DNA of 64,000 nt from Eupeodes corollae (taxonomy: Eukaryota; Arthropoda; Insecta; Diptera; Syrphidae): the NCBI RefSeq assembly GCF_945859685.1, contig NC_079148.1, forward strand, positions 140,055,133 through 140,119,132, read 5' to 3'. How positions within the stretch are numbered: the first letter of the stretch is position 1; each line of letters begins with the position of its first letter. The notes below the pieces were generated by a model. The model did not search any database, was not told the origin of the DNA, and saw nothing but the letters and a program-made list of their open reading frames with translations. Positions 58,267 through 64,000 of this stretch are shown in pieces. The translations under genes and the position numbers were made by a program.

Positions 58267-58399
58267 TTGCAAACGGTTAGCTTGGTTCATAATTGGGAAG
58301 ATTGTCATCCATTTCTAGGCACTATCCAAAAGACAACACATGACACGGTAAGGGGAACAACGCCCTTTAATTGAAGCATAAATGATTCTATTGGACGGA

Positions 58400-59118
58400 T
58401 TTTCTTTTGGTTTCGTGGAGCTGCAAGAGTACTAAAAGACCTTGACATACACAAACCCGCTGGCCCGTAAAGTAGCGCTGCGATTATTCTTAAGAGGTGT
58501 TATTTCATTCCAGCAAAACCACTGGGTAAGCTTTTCCATCTATCTTCTTCTACAGTTCTCTTTCCGAGACAGCATTTATTGAGCCTGTCCCTAAAAAAGA
58601 CAACCTATCCTCACCCTCTAACTAAAGTCCCTTTGCACTCTTGTCAATTTTTTGTAGGTCATTAAAACGCTGATTAATTTTTAGCTTGACAAATATTTTT
58701 GAGAACGAAAGCTTCCTAATGACCAGTAGTATGGTTTTCGTAGCAATAGGTCCAACGATGGTTTATCTTACCAAACAGTGGAACAAATATTTAAATCGTT
58801 TCGGAGAATGTAAGGTTATTGCATTTCATATTTCATAGGTATTTGATAGAGTTTGGCACTAAGCTCTGTTTTCAAAAGCGCATGCAATCTCTTCTTTATT
58901 AAACTCGAAATTACCATTCAGACCGGTCAATTCAATTAATATTTGATGGGTTTAAATGTGATATCCACAAAATTAACACTGGTATGCCTTAGGGTTCCGG
59001 TTTGTCTCCAACACTCTTCCTTATTGTCTTGCAACTTTTTTGTCAGCAACTTTTAACCCACTTAATAGCAGTATCATCAGCTTTTCGTATTATTTTTTAG
59101 ATTCTTATGATAAGCTTA
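58400..59118 (+). pseudogene. Jockey-like (J2) ORF2 remnant, left part
   Basis: Decayed frames give AARVLKDLDIHKPAGP (58421-58468), then a finger segment, YGFRSNRSN (58733-58760, also after KLPNDQ), FHRYLIEFGTKL (a decayed motif A), INTGMP-GSGLSPTLFLIV (motif B, about 58972-59030) and FFR-DS at 59090-59110. It stops at GATAAGCTTATTAA, where the family-1 element begins. The match resumes at 61010. Confidence 0.7.
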
Positions 59119-61009
59119 TTAACTTCCCATAGGAAGTTATTGTAATGGGTCCGATTTGTCAAATTGAAAATTTTGACATTTCTCGACGTTTCAAGGTCCC
59201 TAGAGTCGAAATAAAAGATTTTTAGAAAGATGTCTGTGCGTGCGTGTGTACGTACGTTCGCGACGTTTTTTTCGTCGTCCATAGCTCAAGAACCAGAAGA
59301 GATATCGACTTCAAATAAATTTTGTTATACAGATAATAAGGCAGAAAGATGCAGAAAGGGCTCTCAAGAAAATTCCGTGGGTGGTTTTTTTACCATAGCA
59401 GTTTAAAAAAAAGGTGAAAATTTTGGTTAACCCTAAATATCTTACGAACCAAAAACGCTAGAGACTTGAATTAAATTGTATATAATAAATTGTAATGTGA
59501 TACAAAACATGTATATTTTTTGAAAAAAATCAATATAACGGTTTTTTTTATAAATCAAAAAAACTAAAAAAAAAAAATTGTAACCTTCAAAATTTTACGA
59601 CTGAAATATGATTTCATCTCTAAAACAATTTTGTGCAACGACGAATAATGTTCTTGACATCTGATAAAATTTTGAGAAAAATCTAAATGACATTTTTTTT
59701 ACAAAAAATAAAAACCTAAAAAAAAAAGTATAAAAGTTGGTAAAAATTGATTTTCGACTCAAATATCTTTTCCAAACTCTGAGATATTGATTTAAATTTA
59801 CTTTTATCTTTCAAAAAATCTTGTTGTCACAAAAAAATAAAAACTGAACAAAAATTAACAAAAGTTGGTAAAAAATTATTTTCGACTCAAATATCTTTTA
59901 AAAACTTTGAGATAATAGCTTCTTACTAATTTTTTCTTATAAGAAATATTGTTTTCAAAAATAGGACAAATTTTGAGAAAAATCGAATTGACAGTTTTTT
60001 TTACAAAAAATAAAAACCTAAAAAAAAAATTAATAAAACTTGGTAAAAATTGATTTTCGACTCAAATATCTTTTCAAAACTTTTAGATATTGGCTTTTAT
60101 TTACTTTTATCTTTCAAAAAATGTTGTTGTCAACATTCAGTAAAATTTTGAACAAAATCGAATTGAATGTTTTTTTATAAAAAATTAAAAACCGAACAAA
60201 AATTAACAAAAGTTGGTAAAAATTGAATATGGATTCAAATATCTTTTCAGAAACTTGAAAGTCAGACTTCAAACCTATTTTATCTTATAAGAAATATTGT
60301 TTTAAGCATTCTGAAAGATGTTGAGAAAAATCGAATAGACAGTTTTTTTTTACAAAAAATAAAAAACCTTAAAAAATATTTATAAAAGGTGGTAAAAATT
60401 GATTTTCGACTCAAATATCTTTTCAAAAATTGTAGATTTTGGCTTTTAACTACTTTTATCTTTCAAAAAATATTGTTGTTAACATTTAGTTAAATTTTGA
60501 AAAAAATCGAATTGATAGTTTTTGTACAAAAAATTAAATACCTAAAAAAAAATTTAACAAAAGTTGTTATAAATTGATTTTCGACTCAAATATCTTCTCA
60601 AAACTATAAAATATTTGCTTCAAACTAATTTTATCTTATAGAAAATATTGTTTTCAACATTCGATAGAATTTTGAAGAAAATCGAATATACGGTTTTTTT
60701 TAACAAAAAAATAAAATCCTAAAAAACAAATGTATAAAAGTTGATAAAAATTGATTTTCGACTAAAATATCTTTTCAGAAATTTTAAATATTGGCTTCAA
60801 ACTAATTTTATTTCACAGAAAATATTGTTTTCAATATTCAGTAATTTTTATATAAAAATCCAACAGTCCGTGTTTTCATAAAAAAATAAAATCTACAAAA
60901 AATAGTACGCAAATTTGGTAAAAATTGATACAACAAACTTTTAAGCAAGACAAATCGACAGACGGGATGGGAAGTTATCAGTGTGGGTCGCATCCCAGCC
61001 TCTTTTTAT
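59119..61009 (+). mobile_element. Family-1 AT-rich repeat, copy A (about 7 internal units)
   Basis: Left end TTAACTTCCCATAGGAAGTT, then the conserved block (CGTACGTACGTTCGCGACGT, CTCAAGAACCAGAAGAGATA, GGTTAACCCTAAATATCTTA). Right end CGACAGACGGGATGGGAAGT then GGGTCGCATCCCAGCCTC. TAACTTCCCAT (59120-59130) and ATGGGAAGTTA (60967-60977) form an 11-bp perfect subterminal inverted repeat. The interior is a tandem array. It has no coding frame. It interrupts a Jockey-like remnant; the flanks rejoin to match 62441-62480. Confidence 0.8.
59749..60930 (+). repeat. 175-bp tandem array inside family-1 copy A
   Basis: The mark GATTTTCGACTCAAATATCT or a close variant occurs at about 59749, 59879, 60052, 60224, 60401, 60576 and 60753, so six spacings of about 130, 173, 172, 177, 175 and 177 bp. 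Each unit also has AAAATCGAAT, an A-rich tract and CAAAAGTTGGTAAAAATTGA-type sequence. Confidence 0.8.
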
Positions 61010-61360
61010 ATTCTGATTTTGACCAATATGAGCTATCAAAAACCATGTAGAATTTTATGCTACGAAAATTCAATTCTGCCTAGTATCGCAAAAGTGAAAC
61101 CATCTTCTAATGCCACATGGGTGGTATTTGCATCGAGGACACTAAACAGCTTTTAGTTCTAGAAGTTCCTACCCCTTCTGATATGGTTGTAATTTACGAA
61201 ACTATTATTCTTTCTTACTTGAGTCTTTTGGAAAGAATTGAAAAGAGCGATAGGAGATCGTTCTCTTATTGAGATATTTGCTGATCCTGAACACCGCCGG
61301 AAAGTTTCAAGTCTTATTATTGTTTTATCGATATTTTCTCAAACATGGTTTAATTCGATC
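61010..61360 (+). pseudogene. Jockey-like (J2) ORF2 remnant, right part
   Basis: ATTCTGATTTTGACCAATAT, then GTAGAATTTTATGCTACGAA, matches the uninterrupted copy at 62458-62520 (ATTCTGATCTCGAC, GTAGAATTTAATGCTTCGAA). The C-terminal phrases follow: RAIGDRSLIEIFADPEHRRK, VSSLIIV. It continues the remnant at 58400-59118 after the family-1 insertion and ends where the next Jockey copy starts. Confidence 0.75.
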
Positions 61361-61364
61361 TGTA

Positions 61365-63140
61365 AAGAAGTTAATAGGTTCAGAGATGTAAGTTTCCGGA
61401 ATAAGTTCAAACGAGCTAGAAATATTGCAATGGTCATATTCGACGAACCAAATTTTTGCAACCAGAAATTAAGGCAAACAATACTACAGTGTCCCAAAGG
61501 TATTTCTGGCCATCTGTAAAAAAAAATACGAAACAGCACGTCATCCTCAGTTCCAACGCTCGTCCACAATGACATTCCCTATGTAACCTCGATTGATAAA
61601 GCCAATATGCTTGCAGCACAGTTTGCTGTTAGTTAGACGATACCAGAGAGTGTCTTGAGTCCTCCTTTTCTTGAGATCGTAAACGATTTTATGAGACAAA
61701 TCTTCTTTCGCACTAGTGCAGTTGCTAGAGTACTTAAAAATCTTGACACTCACAAATCCGCTGGCCCAGATAGTATCCCCGCTATTTTCTGAAGAGGTGT
61801 TCTTCAAAGCTGGCAAAACCACTGCGTAAACTTTTCTATCTTTCCTACTCAACAAGTCTCTTTTAGAGCGGATGGAAAATAGCATTTGTCCAGCCTGTGC
61901 CTAAAAAGGTGAATCCTCCTCTCCGTCCAACTATTGTCATATAGCACTCACGTCGCTTCTTTCCAAGGTCATGAAAACGCTGATAGATTATCAAGAAATA
62001 TCTTGAAAAACGGCAGCTTCTTAATGACTGATCTCATGGTTTATCTCAGGAAACAGTGGAACAAATCTTAACATTGTTTTGGAGAAAGCAAGATTATTGC
62101 ACTTGTTATTTCAAAAGCATTTGATAGAGTTTGGGATCAAGCTCTCTTATCGAAAATGCGTACATTTGGTATTGATGAATCCCTTCTTCGTTGGGTTAGA
62201 AATTTTTTTTTCGACTTCAAATAGTATTGGACGACTTCAAATCTGATATTCACAAAATAAACGCTGATGTGCCCAGTGCTCCGTTTTGTCTCCAACGCTC
62301 TTTCTTATTTTTATACATGATCTTTTGTCTGAAACTTTTAACCCACTAAATTGTTTCGCGGATGACAGGACCCTCAGCTTTTCATATTTGTTTTTAGATT
62401 CTCGTCCTTGTCCTTCGGATGTGGAACTTCAACGGCAGCGTATGATAAGCTCATTTAATTCTGATCTCGACAACATTGTACAATGGGGAATCAAAAACAG
62501 AGTAGAATTTAATGCTTCGAAAGCTCAATGCTGTCTCCTGTCGTTAAATCGTAACCCAGCCCCGTTGCCGCTATTCCTGAGTATTTTCAGTACTCGGTAT
62601 GTATATCACAGATCACCTCTTATGGAATGATCACATTCGATCTATCTGCAATTTACAAAACCTTCATTCGTCCAAAACTTGGGCAAGTGCCCCTAAGACA
62701 AGTTTAAGTATTTTGGACAGGATCCAAAAAAGAGCTTTGAAAATGATAGGCGATAGAATTACAACTGAAACAATTACGTCACTTGAACACCGCCGCAATG
62801 TTTCATGCCTTTCGTTGTTCTACCGATATGTTTATTACTCGTAACAGTGTTCTGTCAAATTCCCTCCCTCAAAGAATTCTGCTGTAATACTTATACTTCT
62901 AAGAATGCACATCAGTTTTACCTTGAGCTAAATTTCGGACGTTTACCGTCAAGTATAGAGATTATTTTTTTAACCGCACATCGAGAATGCTGAATGCTTT
63001 ACCAAGCTCTGTTTTTCTCTATACTCTTTAATCCTTCTCTATTTTTCTTAAGCTCGCACTGTGTTTAAACTTTCAACATGTTAAGGATATTGTATTAATA
63101 ACCCTTTGAGTGCCCGTTTATTATAAAAAAAAAAAAATCT
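61365..63140 (+). pseudogene. Jockey-like (J2) ORF2 remnant, near-complete RT
   Basis: In order: FRDVSFRNKFKRARN (61380), VPTLVHNDIPYVTSIDKANM (61552-61612), LAAQFAVS, SAVARVLKNLDTHKSAGPDS (61707-61770), SKIIALVISKAFDRVWDQAL (62085-62142, motif A), LSKMRTFGIDESLLRWVRNF, SPTLFLIFIHDL (62286, motif B end), LNCFADDRTLSFSYLFLDSR (motif C FADD intact), VQWGIKNRVEFNASKAQCCL, ILDRIQKRALKMIGDRITTE, HRRNVSCLSLFYR and the YLELNFGRLPSS end. The tail is A-rich at about 63125-63137. No RNase H. Many stops and shifts. Confidence 0.8.
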
Positions 63141-63179
63141 CCAGTGAAATACATAATTGCATTCTTCAAATTAAACAAT

Positions 63180-63360
63180 CGTACCCGTACTTCTAAGAAA
63201 GATCATTAGTTTAACATTGACCACAATTTTCTTAGTACTTTAAGTACAAGGATACTTTCTTTAGCCACACTTCACGAACGTGCAAGCTCAATATTTAAAA
63301 CTCATTAAAATGTGAAGATATTCAAAATGTATGTGCGTCGAATTTTAAGTAAGAATTAAT
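63180..63360 (+). pseudogene. Jockey-like (J2) C-terminal scrap
   Basis: Frames give RTRTSKKDH, FNIDHNFLSTLSTRILSLAT and ERASSIFKTH, a decayed form of the S-K-N-A-H...L-E-L-x-F-G-R-T ending seen at 62893-62950. It is only the last 60 or so codons. Confidence 0.45.
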
Positions 63361-64000
63361 TTCCTTTATGTAAGAAATTATTAACTATTAATACATTTTT
63401 TCTTAATTTGAATGCAAATAAAATAATTGGAATTTATATTGAGTTTTTTAATGAAAATAGTTTTTATTTTAACTTTAAAAGTTTTGTTTACAAATGAAAA
63501 TTAATGTTTACATCGCGAAATACGAGACTAGGAATAATTGTGTTCCCAAACTGGAAAAGGGTTTTCGAAAATCAACAGAATGCGCGGTTGGTGTACAGTA
63601 AAATATTAGCTTCAAGCTCATAGCTTGAAGTAACTAAAACAGAATGAAAATAAACAGGAATATGTGTTTCCGAAGCTGAACAAAGTTTTTAAAATAATTT
63701 TCAGTAATAAGTAAAATTAAAAATATTAAATGTATTGCTTTGAAACATAAACACACAGGTTATTTTTATTTATAAAATTTGAGTAATACTATTCAATTCC
63801 TAAAATAATAAACTTAATTAATTTAGACTGAGTTTCACACGAAAACTTATCCTTCACATAACATGAACAAGGATCTATTTGGTCATATATTTAAATAAAT
63901 CCTTCAAAAGTGACAGAATATACTTGCACATGGTTAGGGATAAAATTTAGTTTTCCAGCACATATTTTTAAGTAGCAAGAGACAGGAGTTTCAGAAAAGG
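63361..64000. other. AT-rich sequence, no gene seen
   Basis: No coding frame or repeat recognised up to the window edge. Confidence 0.45.

Noticed and set aside
59749..60930. Regularly spaced repeats that might suggest a CRISPR-like array
   Set aside because: The repeats are contiguous 175-bp tandem units without unique spacers, in eukaryotic DNA.

Overview
The window looks like AT-rich, intron-bearing nuclear DNA of an insect, most likely a fly. This is inferred from the transposon families (hAT, Helitron, DD41D mariner, LOA-, RTE- and Jockey-type retroposons), a tRNA-derived SINE, short GT-AG introns, and an invertebrate-type (destabilase) lysozyme gene. There are no operons, ribosome binding sites or CRISPR arrays. 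Almost every long reading frame is a broken piece of a transposable element.

Layout. 1-738: 3' part of a hAT-like element with its terminal repeat. 2640-5498: a Helitron remnant split by an internally deleted LOA-like retroposon. 7374-8365: a DD41D mariner remnant carrying a SINE. 8505-9782: an internally deleted Helitron with both ends, inserted in one arm of a duplicated AT-rich block (9783-10664 and 11752-12740) whose arms are separated by a family-1 repeat. 13179-13488: a full-length SINE with a 13-bp target-site duplication. 16676-17880, 21491-23350 and 50163-50587: further LOA-like pieces. 19905-20646, 27231-29710 and 53015-56020: RTE-like pieces, the last one holding a 654-bp inverted-repeat element. 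32440-34520: Tc1-like and CR1-like remnants. 36843-38129: two deleted mariner-like elements, the second with terminal inverted repeats and TA flanks. 40220-41830, 47890-49250 and 58400-63360: Jockey-like remnants, one split by a 1.9-kb family-1 repeat.

The only host gene I can build with confidence is a three-exon gene at 44305-45345. It encodes a 238-residue secreted or membrane-anchored i-type lysozyme-like protein in which both canonical catalytic acids are replaced by glycine. A second coding-like island at 30640-31130 is not recognised.

The most unusual structure is family 1. Three dispersed copies (10665-11751, 34695-36028, 59119-61009) share the same ends, including an 11-bp subterminal inverted repeat TAACTTCCCAT/ATGGGAAGTTA, but carry about 2, 4 and 7 copies of a 175-bp internal tandem repeat. 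They encode no protein. One copy clearly interrupts a Jockey element whose uninterrupted paralogue lies 3 kb away. Family 1 therefore behaves like a non-autonomous mobile element that carries and varies a satellite array. Several nested insertions give a relative order of events.
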